Below are positions 1 through 8,398 of a stretch of DNA of 64,000 nt, piece by piece. The position numbers and the translations under genes are program-made. The stretch comes from Bradyrhizobium roseum (GTDB taxonomy: Bacteria; Pseudomonadota; Alphaproteobacteria; Rhizobiales; Xanthobacteraceae): positions 4,998,450-5,062,449 of the forward strand of contig NZ_CP129212.1 of the NCBI RefSeq assembly GCF_030413175.1, in the 5' to 3' direction. Numbering within the stretch: the first letter of the stretch is position 1; each line of letters starts with the position of its first letter. The notes beneath the pieces are model-generated. The model saw only the letters and a list, made by a program, of their open reading frames with translations, was not told where the DNA came from and made no database searches.

Positions 1-376
1 GCTGAGAACATCCTCCCTCGTCTCGCTGATCTTCTCGCGCCCTGGAGCCGGGATCACATCCCCACCCCTCCCCGCGCGATGACCAAACTGTTTGAGCCAC
101 CTGTGTACCAACTGCGCCGGGAAATCGTTCAGACAATCCGGCACCGTCCGATGCGTTCCACACTACGCGCAGGACCCCGCGCTAGACAACGACGTCGTTA
201 ATTTAAAGTTAACGACGAAGCGCTGACCGCTTTTCAGAAAACAGCAGCACTCCAAGTAGCTTCGCAAAAATCACGATGGCTGATCGAGAACGCGAGGAGC
301 GAGAAAAGTCTCACGTGAGGGATTCGTTCGTGGTCCGGGCCACACGGTTGTACTTCCAAAAACTGCCAGTCTCGCT
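1..376. other. left-edge region without a recognised gene
   Basis: Forward frame 1 is open from the first base to a TAA at 199-201 (about 66 codons). It could be the 3' end of a gene entering from the left, but the reading is Arg/Pro-rich and I recognise no family. A CATCCCCACCCCTCCCCG stretch near 57-74 recurs near 9051-9068 between genes, which favours non-coding DNA. The region ends with the promoter area of the gene at 416. Confidence 0.35.
198..212. promoter_or_regulatory. CtrA-type box TTAA-N7-TTAA
   Basis: Two TTAA half sites lie exactly 7 bases apart, which is the consensus for the alphaproteobacterial cell-cycle regulator CtrA. The flanks extend the symmetry to a perfect 9-bp inverted repeat (193-201 with 209-217). 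It lies about 200 bp upstream of the gene at 416. Binding is inferred from the motif alone. Confidence 0.4.
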
Positions 377-415
377 TTGTTGCTATTAGAGGTTGTCGTG
401 CTAGACACCGGGACT

Positions 416-643
416 ATGGCCGGGAGGAAAGCGGTGGAAGGCTGGCGGGTCGTGGAGTTTGGTCCTCATTCGTTTGGGATTGAGCACGGTACAGACAAGG
501 TTCTCGTCGGAGCTATCGACCTGATTGGCGGGCTCTGGCATGTGGATATCCTTCGGCCGAGCGGCACCATCAACGGCAATTTCGCCGAATACGCCGCTGC
601 TCTTGCTTTCGTCGAGATTGCGTTCGCCGAAACGTCAATATGA
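416..643 (+). CDS. hypothetical protein, 75 aa
   Basis: I do not recognise this family. It is a small soluble protein with no signal peptide or membrane segment; the middle reads as short beta strands (GIEHGTDKVLVGAIDL). ATG at 416 is used; an in-frame TTG at 377 would add 13 residues but has no obvious ribosome binding site. The stop codon overlaps the ATG of the next gene by four bases (ATGA at 640), so the two are probably translationally coupled. A possible CtrA box lies about 200 bp upstream. Confidence 0.5.
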   Translation: MAGRKAVEGWRVVEFGPHSFGIEHGTDKVLVGAIDLIGGLWHVDILRPSGTINGNFAEYAAALAFVEIAFAETSI

Positions 644-1005
644 CCGCAGCGAAAGTTATCGCCGTCGGCCTCGGCCTTTACGCAATCTATCTGCCTGTAG
701 CCTGGCTCATGCATCGAAACTATGAGCTTCCCCCGACACCCTTGGGCAATCCCGTCGAGATGCTGCTGGCCTTCCACCGCGACGAGCCCGATCATTTTGT
801 GGCGCGGTCCCATATCTTTCGCACGACGGTTTTTCCCGACACTTCGCGAATTTCCGTCTACGAAAACCTGACGCCGCTACCCAAGGGGCAAGTCGGCTTC
901 ACGCCAGATCTGGGCGTCTACATCATCCGCCTCAAGACGAGTGACGGTTCTGATCCGCGATCCAATGGGCGCCGGTACTGGGTCGTTGGCGCTCAGGGCG
1001 GCTGA
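640..1005 (+). CDS. hypothetical protein with N-terminal membrane anchor, 121 aa
   Basis: Residues about 5-24 form one hydrophobic segment (VIAVGLGLYAIYLPVAWLM) and the rest is hydrophilic, so this is probably a single-pass inner-membrane protein or an uncleaved-signal protein with a periplasmic domain. No family motif is recognised. It starts inside the stop codon of the preceding gene (ATGA overlap), which supports a two-gene operon. Coding is supported by the overlap and the ordered hydrophobic profile; the function is unknown. Confidence 0.5.
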   Translation: MTAAKVIAVGLGLYAIYLPVAWLMHRNYELPPTPLGNPVEMLLAFHRDEPDHFVARSHIFRTTVFPDTSRISVYENLTPLPKGQVGFTPDLGVYIIRLKTSDGSDPRSNGRRYWVVGAQGG

Positions 1006-1417
1006 GCAACTGACCTGCGTCTACCCCAGCCGGTTGCACGCGAGTAACGCGATCCAATTCAGCATCGACCCGACCGGATTCCTCAGCACGCTCGCAATGC
1101 GCCGTCACGGCAACCTTGCCACACTGGTCCGCCCTCGCCGCAGGTTCGCGATCGGCATCAAGGCTGGCGATCGGGAAGCCGCAAGACAGTCGCTCCAGGT
1201 CACGGCAAGCCCCCCGGGGGAGACACATAAGTTACCGATCCCTTAACGGACATAGTGAATTTAACGTTAACGACGCAAAGCCGTCTCCCGCGCGGCCAAA
1301 TCGCGTTCCCGGCATGGACGCTGCAAAGCCCCTGCTGCACAACACGCCGGGGAAGCGTGTTGCGCAAAAGCGGGACAGAACTGTCTCGCGGAGCAACCCG
1401 GGGGCGAGGATCAGTTC
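1006..1417. other. intergenic region with a near-match CtrA box
   Basis: No convincing gene lies in these 412 bases; the open frames are low-complexity and lack ribosome binding sites. A near-consensus CtrA box (TTAC-N7-TTAA) lies at 1232-1246, and a 10-bp palindrome TTAACGTTAA at 1261-1270. Both are upstream of the PAS_5-type gene at 1418 and are plausible regulatory sites for it. Confidence 0.35.
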
Positions 1418-1972
1418 ATGAAACACCCATCGAGCCGCGATTTCTTCGCCTATTGGGATGCGAAGCGCGGCGATGCGCGGGCGCCGGACCGCAGCGAGAT
1501 CGAACCCGGCGCGGTGCGCGAGCTGCTCGGCGACATCTTCGTGCTTTCCTACGACAGCGACGCCGGCTATCCGTTCCGCGTCGCTGGAACGCGGGTCAGC
1601 GCCCTGCTCGGCCGCGACCTCAAGGATACGAGTTTTGCCGCGCTGTTCACCCCGGACAGCCGCCTCGAGATCGAGGACGTCGTCAGCCACGTGGCCGAGG
1701 AAATGCTGCCGGCCATCGCCGGCATCACCGCCACCTCGGACGACGGGACGACCGCTCATCTGGAGCTGCTGCTGCTGCCGTTCAACAATCGCGCCCATGC
1801 ACCGGTCAGCCTGACCGGCGTGCTGGCTCCATTCGAAAGCGACCTCTGCACGATTTCCGATTTCAAGGTGACGTCGTGGCGCTACCTGCACCGGCCGCAA
1901 AAACTCGTGCCACGCGCCTTGCGCAAGCTCGCCATCGCGCGCGGCTTCATGGTGTATGAGGGCTTGCGGTAA
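1418..1972 (+). CDS. PAS domain-containing protein (PAS_5 type)
   Basis: This 184-residue protein has the shape of the alphaproteobacterial PAS_5 family. The N-terminus has the SRDFFAYWDAKRGDARAPDRSEIEP pattern (broken here by its charged residues), followed by a PAS-like core with FVLSYDSDAGYPFRVAGTR and LLGRDLKDTSF. There is no output domain (kinase, GGDEF or HTH), so it is a stand-alone sensor or structural PAS protein. Members of this family are common in Bradyrhizobium and mostly uncharacterised. It converges on poxB with a 10-base gap. Ligand and partner cannot be told from sequence. Confidence 0.75.
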   Translation: MKHPSSRDFFAYWDAKRGDARAPDRSEIEPGAVRELLGDIFVLSYDSDAGYPFRVAGTRVSALLGRDLKDTSFAALFTPDSRLEIEDVVSHVAEEMLPAIAGITATSDDGTTAHLELLLLPFNNRAHAPVSLTGVLAPFESDLCTISDFKVTSWRYLHRPQKLVPRALRKLAIARGFMVYEGLR

Positions 1973-1982
1973 GGCGGTAGCG

Positions 1983-3719
1983 CTATCGCGACAGCAGGTT
2001 GGTCTTCGCCACGTCGATCACCTCGTCGCCACGCCCGCTCATCACGGCGCGGAGCACCCAGAGGCTAAAGCCCTTGATCTGCTCGGCCGTGATCGTCGGC
2101 GGCAATGACAATTCCTGCGTCGCGGTGACGACATCAAGAACGGCAGGCCCGTCATGGGCCAGCACGTCGCGGATCGCGTTCGGCAGTTCACCCGGATCTT
2201 CCACCCGCACCGCACGAATACCCATGGCCCGGGCCATCGCAGCGAAATCGGGATTTTTGAGATCAACCCCGGTCTCGATGAAGCCGGAGGCCTTCATCTC
2301 CATCGCCACGAACCCCAGCACGCCGTTGTTGAAGATCACGACCTTCACCGGCAGCTTCATCTGCGTCAGCGTGATCAGGTCGCCCATCAGCATGGCAAAC
2401 CCGCCGTCGCCCGACATCGAGACGACCTGCCGCCCCTTCTGCGCTGCCTGCGCGCCGATCGCATGCGCCATCGCGTTGGCCATCGAGCCGTGCACCCAGG
2501 AACCGATCAGGCGCCGGCGGCCGTTCATGGCGAGATAGCGCGCCGCCCAGATCGTCGGCGTGCCGACGTCGGCGGTGAATACCGCGTCCTCAGACGCCTG
2601 CTCGCTCAGGAGGCGCGCCAGATATTGCGGGTGGATCGGCTTCTGCCCCGGCGTTCCCTTGGCGAGGTCATCCAATCCGGCACGCGCCTTCCGGTAGTGC
2701 GCCAGGCTGTCGTCGAGATGCTTGCGATCCGCCTTCGCTGTCAGCTTCGGCAACAACGCGCCGATGGTGGCGCCGACATCGCCGACGAGGCCGAGGTCGA
2801 GCTTGCAGCGGCGGCCGAGGTTTTCGGGCCGGATATCGACCTGCGCGATCTTCGCATCGGTCGGCAGGAACTGCTTGTAGGGGAAATCAGTCCCGAGCAT
2901 CAGCAGAACATCGCACGCATGCATCGCGGCATAGCCGGACGAGAAGCCGATGAAGCCGGTCATCCCGACATCGTAGGGATTGTCGAACTCGACGTGCTCC
3001 TTGCCGCCGAGCGCATGCACGATCGGGCTCTTTAGCGTCTCGGCCAGCCGCATCAGGCCGTCATGGGCGCCGGCACAGCCGCGGCCGCAGAACAGCGTGA
3101 CGCGCTTGGCACCGTTGAGGAGCGTGGCCAGCGCCTCGAGTTCGCCCTCGCCCGGCCGGACGATGGGCTGCGCCGGCAACAACCCCGCATTCGGCGAAAT
3201 GCCGCGCTTGGGCGCCGGACGCAACGCAATATCGCCGGGGATGACGATGACGGCGACGCCGCGCTGGCCCACGGCCGCACGAATGGCGTTTTCGAGGACG
3301 TACGGCAATTGCGCCGGATCGGAAACCAGTTCGCAATAATGGCTGCATTCGCGGAACAGCTCCTGCGGATGCGTCTCCTGAAAATAGCCGCCACCGATTT
3401 CGGCGGACGGGATCTGCGCGGCAATCGCCAGCACCGGCGTGCGGCTGCGGTGCGCATCGAACAGGCCGTTGATGAGATGCAAATTACCCGGCCCGCACGA
3501 CCCCGCGCACACCGCAAGCTCGCCGGTGATCTGCGCCTCGCCCGCGGCGGCAAAGGCTGCGACCTCTTCATGCCGGACGTGAATCCAGTCGATCGCCTTT
3601 CGCTTGCGCAACGCGTCGGTGAGGCCGTTGAGGCTGTCGCCGACGACACCGAAGATGCGCTTGACGCCGGCCTGGGCCAGCGTCTCCGCGACAAGGTCTG
3701 CGACATTGTCGATCGTCAT
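1983..3719 (-). CDS. poxB: pyruvate dehydrogenase (quinone) / pyruvate oxidase, ThDP-dependent
   Basis: The enzyme would oxidatively decarboxylate pyruvate to acetate and CO2 and pass electrons to quinone at the inner membrane. The 578-residue length matches E. coli PoxB (572). The N-terminal domain carries the conserved [10 protein letters not shown] block with the ThDP-activating glutamate near residue 51, followed by the PoxB-like stretches [18 protein letters not shown] and [20 protein letters not shown]. The ThDP/Mg motif SGDG...FNN lies at about residues 432-465. The C-terminus ([24 protein letters not shown]) resembles the lipid-activated membrane-binding tail of E. coli PoxB. It follows the crotonase gene by 14 bases, so the two are probably co-transcribed. 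Confidence 0.9.
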   Translation of the reverse strand: MTIDNVADLVAETLAQAGVKRIFGVVGDSLNGLTDALRKRKAIDWIHVRHEEVAAFAAAGEAQITGELAVCAGSCGPGNLHLINGLFDAHRSRTPVLAIAAQIPSAEIGGGYFQETHPQELFRECSHYCELVSDPAQLPYVLENAIRAAVGQRGVAVIVIPGDIALRPAPKRGISPNAGLLPAQPIVRPGEGELEALATLLNGAKRVTLFCGRGCAGAHDGLMRLAETLKSPIVHALGGKEHVEFDNPYDVGMTGFIGFSSGYAAMHACDVLLMLGTDFPYKQFLPTDAKIAQVDIRPENLGRRCKLDLGLVGDVGATIGALLPKLTAKADRKHLDDSLAHYRKARAGLDDLAKGTPGQKPIHPQYLARLLSEQASEDAVFTADVGTPTIWAARYLAMNGRRRLIGSWVHGSMANAMAHAIGAQAAQKGRQVVSMSGDGGFAMLMGDLITLTQMKLPVKVVIFNNGVLGFVAMEMKASGFIETGVDLKNPDFAAMARAMGIRAVRVEDPGELPNAIRDVLAHDGPAVLDVVTATQELSLPPTITAEQIKGFSLWVLRAVMSGRGDEVIDVAKTNLLSR

Positions 3720-3733
3720 GTTGCGACCCTTTC

Positions 3734-4507
3734 TCAGCGTCCGGTGAATACCGCCGCACGTTTTTCGAGGAACGCGTTGCGCCCTTCCACCGCGTCGGCG
3801 CTGAGACGGATTTCCGCCTGCGTTTCGATCTCACGGCGGAACTGATCCTCATAGCCGGCGTGTTCGCTATCGTCGATCAGACGGCGCGTCGCGACCAGCG
3901 CGCGCGTCGGGCCGCTTGCGAGCCTGCGCGCCAGGGCGAGCGCGCCGTCGCGAAGGGACGCATCGTCGATGACTTCACGGACCAGCCCCCACTCTTTTGC
4001 CTGATCGGCCGTCAGCGGCTCGTTGGTCATCATCAGTTCGAGCGCACGCTGCCGGCCGACGAGGCGCGGCAGCATCCAGGTCGAGCCGAGATCGGGAACC
4101 AGCGCAATCCGGCTGAACACCTGAATGAAGCGAGCCGAACGCGCGGCAACGATCATGTCGCCCGCCATCGCAAGGCTGAAGCCGCCGCCGGCCGCGACGC
4201 CGTTGACCGCGACCACGATCGGAACGCGGCACGCACGCATCGCCTTGAACGCCGGCCAGTAATACTTCATCACGCCCGCGGCGATATCGTCACCGAGGAT
4301 CTGGGCGGCCTTGAGGTTCTGGCCCGAGCAGAAACCGCGGCCGGCGCCGGTCAGCACCAGCGCTCTTACCTGCGGATCAGCATCGATTTCGCCGATGGCG
4401 GCCGCAAGATCGCCCAGCAGATCGGGCGTCATGGCGTTCAGCGTCTCCGGCTCGTCCAGCGTCAGCACGCCGACGCTGTCATCGCGTTCCCGCTTCACTC
4501 CCGGCAT
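3734..4507 (-). CDS. enoyl-CoA hydratase/isomerase (crotonase family, PaaG-like)
   Basis: The 257-residue crotonase fold protein has the oxyanion-hole motifs [10 protein letters not shown] and [16 protein letters not shown]. The catalytic block reads [12 protein letters not shown]; aspartate at this position is typical of PaaG-type isomerases rather than classical hydratases, which carry glutamate. The start at 4507 has a GGAGG ribosome binding site 8 bases upstream. Longer in-frame starts (up to 4597) are possible but lack one. It sits 14 bases upstream of poxB and downstream of the DASS transporter on the same strand. The exact acyl-CoA substrate is not deducible. Confidence 0.8.
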   Translation of the reverse strand: MPGVKRERDDSVGVLTLDEPETLNAMTPDLLGDLAAAIGEIDADPQVRALVLTGAGRGFCSGQNLKAAQILGDDIAAGVMKYYWPAFKAMRACRVPIVVAVNGVAAGGGFSLAMAGDMIVAARSARFIQVFSRIALVPDLGSTWMLPRLVGRQRALELMMTNEPLTADQAKEWGLVREVIDDASLRDGALALARRLASGPTRALVATRRLIDDSEHAGYEDQFRREIETQAEIRLSADAVEGRNAFLEKRAAVFTGR

Positions 4508-4672
4508 TTCGAAACCTCCGTTCGCTGTCATTTTTGGCCGGCCCGGCCGGACGCGGCAGCATGACCGATGGTATCGAAACAACCTGGCAAAAGACAATCG
4601 GTTTGCCCGGCATGACCGGGATCGACCGCAGCGGACAGCGAATTCGGGCGGGGCGAACGCCGTCGCGGCGTC

Positions 4673-6187
4673 TCACACGTAACCCAGCCAGCGCCAATAA
4701 GTCGCGGCCAGCAGCATCACCAGCGCAAGCGCGATCACCGTCAGCACCAAGCCCGTGCGGACGAAATCGCGGGCGCTGAATGTGTCGGTGCCATAGGCGA
4801 CCATATTCTGCGGCGCGTTCACCACCAGGATGAAGCCGAAGCTCACCACGAACTGCAGCAGTATGGTCATGCCGATGGCGTTGATGCCGGGCGTCGCCAC
4901 GCTCTTCAGCACGGCAATGACGATCGGAATCATGGCCGATGCCAGCGCCGTGGCGCTGGCGAAGCCGAGGTGAATAACGACCAGGAACAGGCTCATCACG
5001 CCAAGGATGAACAACGTGGTCGCGTTCCTCAGGCCGAATGCATCGACGACGATGTTGGCGAGCCAGGTCGCCGCCGTGGTCTGCAGCAGCGCGGTGCCGA
5101 GGCTGATGCCGACGCCGAACAGCACCACAGTGCCCCACGGGATTTTTGGCTGCGCCTCCTTCCAGCTCATGATGCCAAGGCCCGGCAGGAACATCAGCGC
5201 CACCGCGGTGATGGTCGTCGTGCTGGTATCGAATTTGTGCAGCACACTTTCGGTCGCCCAAAACCCGATCAGCGTGATCGACAGCAGCAGCAGCTTGATC
5301 TCTGACGGCTTCATCGGCCCGAGCTCGGACAGCGATTTGCGGATCCCTTCCCGGCCGCCCGGTACATGCGCCACTTCCGCCGGCATCATCCGTGTCATCA
5401 CGAAATACAGGGCGACACACATCAGCACCGCGAACGGCCCGGCGGCGATCAGCCATTCCAGCCAGGTGACGGTTCGGCCGAACGCCTTCTCGATGAAGCC
5501 GATCGCCACCATGTTTTGCGCGGCCGCGGTCTTGATGCCGACGTTCCAGATGCTTGCGGTCTGCACCGTCGTGATCATCAGCATGCCGGCAAAGGCGCCG
5601 CGCCGGTTGACGCCGAAGGCCGAGATAATGCCGAGCGTGATAGGTACCAGACAGGCCACCCGCGCGGTTGTCGAAGGCACCATCAGCGCGATCACGAAGC
5701 CAACCACAATGGTGCCGATGACGACGTTCCGGGTTTCGGTGCCGGCCCGCGACAGGATGGTCAGCGCGATGCGCTTGTCCAGGCCGGTTGCCGTCATGGC
5801 CGCCGCCAAAAACAGCGCCGCCGCCACCAGCACCAGCGCGGTGTTTGCAAAGCCGCTGAAGGCGAGACCGAGCGCGGCGCTCGTCCCCATCAGCACTTTG
5901 GGATTGGCGACGCTCGGCGCCAGTCCGAGCAGGAACGCCATCAGCGCGGCGATCACGATCGCCGAAACCGCGTAGTCGATCGCCTCCGTCATCCAGACAA
6001 TGATTGCGAAGCCGAGAATGGCGAGCATGCGATGCCCCGCGACCGGCAGGTCCGCCGGCGTCGGCAGCAGCAGAATGACAGCCAGCACGCCGACGGCGAG
6101 CAGCAAGCCCCAGTTGGCCCGGATCCAGCTCTGGCGCCCGTCGCCTGCGACCGAGCCGCCTGCAGATGTCTGTTCTACGATAGCCAT
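4673..6187 (-). CDS. DASS/SLC13-family anion:cation symporter
   Basis: This is a 504-residue inner-membrane transporter with about 11-12 hydrophobic segments, of the divalent anion:Na+ symporter group. Family features include the repeated re-entrant regions (TETRNVVIGTIVVGF and SFGFILVVNAPQNMVAYG near the C-terminus) and a VPSTTARVACLVPI block, which resembles the SNT-type substrate/Na+ motif with altered residues. Likely substrates are di- or tricarboxylates or sulfate. The start at 6187 is preceded by GGGAGGAA. It is first in a reverse-strand run with the crotonase (166 bp away) and poxB, so delivery of a carboxylate to that pathway is possible. Confidence 0.75.
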   Translation of the reverse strand: MAIVEQTSAGGSVAGDGRQSWIRANWGLLLAVGVLAVILLLPTPADLPVAGHRMLAILGFAIIVWMTEAIDYAVSAIVIAALMAFLLGLAPSVANPKVLMGTSAALGLAFSGFANTALVLVAAALFLAAAMTATGLDKRIALTILSRAGTETRNVVIGTIVVGFVIALMVPSTTARVACLVPITLGIISAFGVNRRGAFAGMLMITTVQTASIWNVGIKTAAAQNMVAIGFIEKAFGRTVTWLEWLIAAGPFAVLMCVALYFVMTRMMPAEVAHVPGGREGIRKSLSELGPMKPSEIKLLLLSITLIGFWATESVLHKFDTSTTTITAVALMFLPGLGIMSWKEAQPKIPWGTVVLFGVGISLGTALLQTTAATWLANIVVDAFGLRNATTLFILGVMSLFLVVIHLGFASATALASAMIPIVIAVLKSVATPGINAIGMTILLQFVVSFGFILVVNAPQNMVAYGTDTFSARDFVRTGLVLTVIALALVMLLAATYWRWLGYV

Positions 6188-6381
6188 GCGTGTTCCTCCC
6201 GGAACCGCACCATCGACCGGGATCGCCGGCGCTGTTTTGCGCTGGATCAAGCCGCTCGCTGCCGCGCCGGGACAACCTACCCGCCGCAGCGGCGGTCGGG
6301 CTTTCGCAGCCTCTTTGATCTTGCGCAAGGTACGGTTGCCCTGCCGTCTTTACCCAAGAGGATGGATGCGAGGAATTCCCG

Positions 6382-6792
6382 ATGCGAAAAGCGCCCAGCC
6401 TGTCGATCTCACCGGAAAAAGTGTTTTTCATCGTCACAAAGTCGCGGCAGTCCGACGGCACGGCGACCGAACTGGATGCCAATTCCACGTCCGCCGACGA
6501 CGATGCCGTCCACGGCTCTGACGACAACGGCAGGATCACCGACCGATCGGAGCTAGCCGGCTTCATCCGAGGCCTGAATGTCGACGAGCAGATCGATCTG
6601 GTCGCCTTGATGTGGCTCGGTCGCGGCGACGGCGATCTCGACAGCTGGAAAGACCTGCGTCAGGAGGCTTCACACGCCCACAACAACCGGACGGCGCACT
6701 ACCTGATCGAGACCCCGATGCTTGCCGATTATCTGGAGGAGGCCTTGTCGCAGTTCGGCAAGTCTTTCGAGGATTTCGAGGCGCCTCTCTGA
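6382..6792 (+). CDS. DUF3775 domain-containing protein
   Basis: This 136-residue acidic protein has a DUF3775-type C-terminal half (residues about 56-132): a helical region with LAGFIRGLNVDEQIDLVALMWLGRG split by charged residues, then HNNRTAHYLIETPMLADYLEEAL. The function of the family is unknown. A GAGGAA ribosome binding site precedes ATG 6382. It is divergent from the DASS transporter and 35 bp upstream of the host-attachment gene, probably in one operon with it. Confidence 0.7.
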   Translation: MRKAPSLSISPEKVFFIVTKSRQSDGTATELDANSTSADDDAVHGSDDNGRITDRSELAGFIRGLNVDEQIDLVALMWLGRGDGDLDSWKDLRQEASHAHNNRTAHYLIETPMLADYLEEALSQFGKSFEDFEAPL

Positions 6793-6827
6793 CTTCGCGC
6801 GACATCAACCATCCAGGAGTAGTTCAA

Positions 6828-7280
6828 ATGGACAAGATCAGGATCGGCACGGGCGACTGGATCGTCGTCTGTGATGGCGGCAAGGCGCTGATTCTCGAAA
6901 ACCGTGGCGACCGCGTGTTTCCGAATTTGCATACCAGGGAAGTGCACGAGCTACCGAACCCGTCCACCCATGCGCAGGGCAGCGATGCGCCCGGCCGCGT
7001 GCACCAGTCGGGTGGCGGGGCACGAAGCTCGGTCGAGCAGACCGACTGGCACGACGAGTCAGAGCGAGCATTTCTCAAGACCCTGGCAGAGCGGTTGGAC
7101 GTTGCCGTCACGACCGGCGAAACCTCGGCGGTGACCATTGTCGCCTCGCCTCGCGCGCTCGGCATGATCAGATCGGACTATTCGGCCGCGGTTCGAAAGG
7201 CGCTTCACGGCGAGATCGCCAAGGACCTGATCAAGATGCCGGTCTATGAGATCGAGAAGCAGCTTCTGGCGGGAGCATGA
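6828..7280 (+). CDS. host attachment family protein (baeRF/Host_attach type)
   Basis: The 150-residue protein matches the rhizobial family named for an Agrobacterium protein required for attachment to host cells. It starts with W-I-V-V-C-D-G-G-K-A-L-I-L-E-N, has a variable middle with DWHDESERAFLKTLAERLD, and ends ASPRALGMIRSDYS..GEIAKDL. The fold is related to the archaeal eRF1-like (baeRF) group. It is cytoplasmic by sequence, so a direct adhesive role is unlikely and the name should be used with care. ATG 6828 has AGGAG 8 bases upstream. It probably shares an operon with the DUF3775 gene. Confidence 0.75.
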   Translation: MDKIRIGTGDWIVVCDGGKALILENRGDRVFPNLHTREVHELPNPSTHAQGSDAPGRVHQSGGGARSSVEQTDWHDESERAFLKTLAERLDVAVTTGETSAVTIVASPRALGMIRSDYSAAVRKALHGEIAKDLIKMPVYEIEKQLLAGA

Positions 7281-7450
7281 AAAGGGGGCGGGTTAACGTC
7301 GCGCGCGCCCCTGGGATTCAGCCAAACGCTGCCGAGGGCGGCCAAAACGGGACTCAACGCGCACCTCATTGCCGGCGCCGATAAGACATCGTTAACCCTG
7401 TCAGCCTTAGGGTCTTCCTGACGCCGAGGACCGGCTGTCTGGTGGCGAAG

Positions 7451-8068
7451 ATGTCGTTTGCGCAAAAGAAAACAACCACTCTACCCTCCGCCGAGGAGCG
7501 ACGGCGCTTTCAGCGTGTCAAAGTCCACCTGCTCGGCCGCTACATGTTGCCGGACCGCCGTGAATTTCCTTGCCAGATCATTAACATGTCGCCCGGCGGA
7601 CTGGCCCTGCTGGCGCCCGGCATCGGCAATGTCGGCGACCGCGTGATCGCCTATCTCGATCATATCGGCCGGGTCGAAGGCAAAATCACCCGCATCATCG
7701 ACAACGGCTTTGCGATGACGGTGGGCGCCACCGCGCGCAAGCGCGACAAGCTGGCCGCTCAGCTCACCTGGCTCGCCAACCGCGACATCCTCAACCTACC
7801 GGAAGACCGCCGCCACGACCGCATCATTCCGCGCAATCCGATCGCGCTGATGACGCTCGAGGATGGTAGCAAGATGACCTGCCGCATCATCGACCTCTCG
7901 CTGTCGGGCGCCGCGATCGCCGCGGAAAACCGCCCGCCGCTGAAATCGCTGGTCATGCTGGGCAAGGTGCAGTCCCGCGTGGTGCGAAACCTCGAGGAAG
8001 GCTTCGCGCTGGAGTTCGTCCACGAGCAAGTGGCCGAGGCTATCGAAGACGCGGTTACCGCGCGGTAA
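7451..8068 (+). CDS. tandem PilZ-domain protein, predicted c-di-GMP receptor
   Basis: Two PilZ domains lie in tandem in 205 residues. The first has RRFQR followed by NMSPGGL; the second has RRHDR followed by DLSLSGA. These are the RxxxR and (D/N)xSxxG motifs that bind cyclic di-GMP. No membrane segment or output domain is present. A GTG at 7442 would add three residues. It lies just upstream of the BTLCP protease gene, and both families belong to c-di-GMP signalling in other bacteria, so a shared surface-attachment role is plausible. A TTAACC half-site lies about 60 bp upstream. Confidence 0.85.
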   Translation: MSFAQKKTTTLPSAEERRRFQRVKVHLLGRYMLPDRREFPCQIINMSPGGLALLAPGIGNVGDRVIAYLDHIGRVEGKITRIIDNGFAMTVGATARKRDKLAAQLTWLANRDILNLPEDRRHDRIIPRNPIALMTLEDGSKMTCRIIDLSLSGAAIAAENRPPLKSLVMLGKVQSRVVRNLEEGFALEFVHEQVAEAIEDAVTAR

Positions 8069-8108
8069 AGCGCCGGCCAGCAAACCCCCCCTTCTTTTTA
8101 GCTGAAAA

Positions 8109-8135
8109 GGCGGCATCCGCACCAAGGATGCCGCC
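8109..8135 (+). terminator. rho-independent-like terminator after the PilZ gene
   Basis: A 10-bp perfect stem (GGCGGCATCC with GGATGCCGCC) with a 7-base loop lies about 40 bp after the PilZ stop codon. It is followed by CTTTCCGCGTTTT rather than a clean T-run, so termination may be partial. Confidence 0.5.
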
Positions 8136-8220
8136 CTTTCCGCGTTTTACGGTCTCTCAAACGCGGTTAACGGGGTGGGCTTTCGCGCGCTTTTATGCCG
8201 ACGGCACAACGTCCCGCGCC

Positions 8221-8330
8221 TTAATGCGTAAAATTTGAATCAATTGCAGTTGTTTCAAATTTTATTCGAATTCGATTCAAGTATAAATCAAATTCGCCGC
8301 GAGTTTTACTTGTATTCGCTTCAAATCTAC
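8221..8330. promoter_or_regulatory. AT-rich hairpin and repeat region upstream of the BTLCP gene
   Basis: About 110 bases are strikingly AT-rich for this genome. An imperfect hairpin pairs AAAATTTGAA (8230-8239) with TTCAAATTTT (8254-8263), with three further pairs inside. ATTCAA/TTGAAT-type words recur at 8238, 8255, 8274, 8287 and 8318. It lies 70-180 bp upstream of the BTLCP start, so it may be a promoter with clustered binding sites or a structured leader. The rest of the 8069-8398 gap holds only the terminator at 8109. Confidence 0.4.
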
Positions 8331-8398
8331 TTGCTTGACTTAGCGGCAGCGCAAATCCTCCGTGCGAAACATGGTCCCAACAAGAAACGGGGGCCACC

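Noticed and set aside
941..1421. forward frames of about 100 codons between the small membrane gene and the PAS gene
   Set aside because: Arg/Ser/Pro-rich with no motif; one overlaps the upstream gene by 65 bases and the other ends at the PAS start.
1232..1900. 222-codon reverse frame opposite the PAS gene
   Set aside because: No ribosome binding site or motif; the forward PAS_5 frame accounts for the region.
5366..6556. 396-codon forward frame antisense to the DASS transporter
   Set aside because: His/Arg/Asp-rich shadow reading typical of GC-rich third positions.
4479..6566. 695-codon reverse frame across the transporter
   Set aside because: Arg/Gly/His-rich shadow of the DASS transporter; the transporter frame has clear membrane segments and a ribosome binding site.
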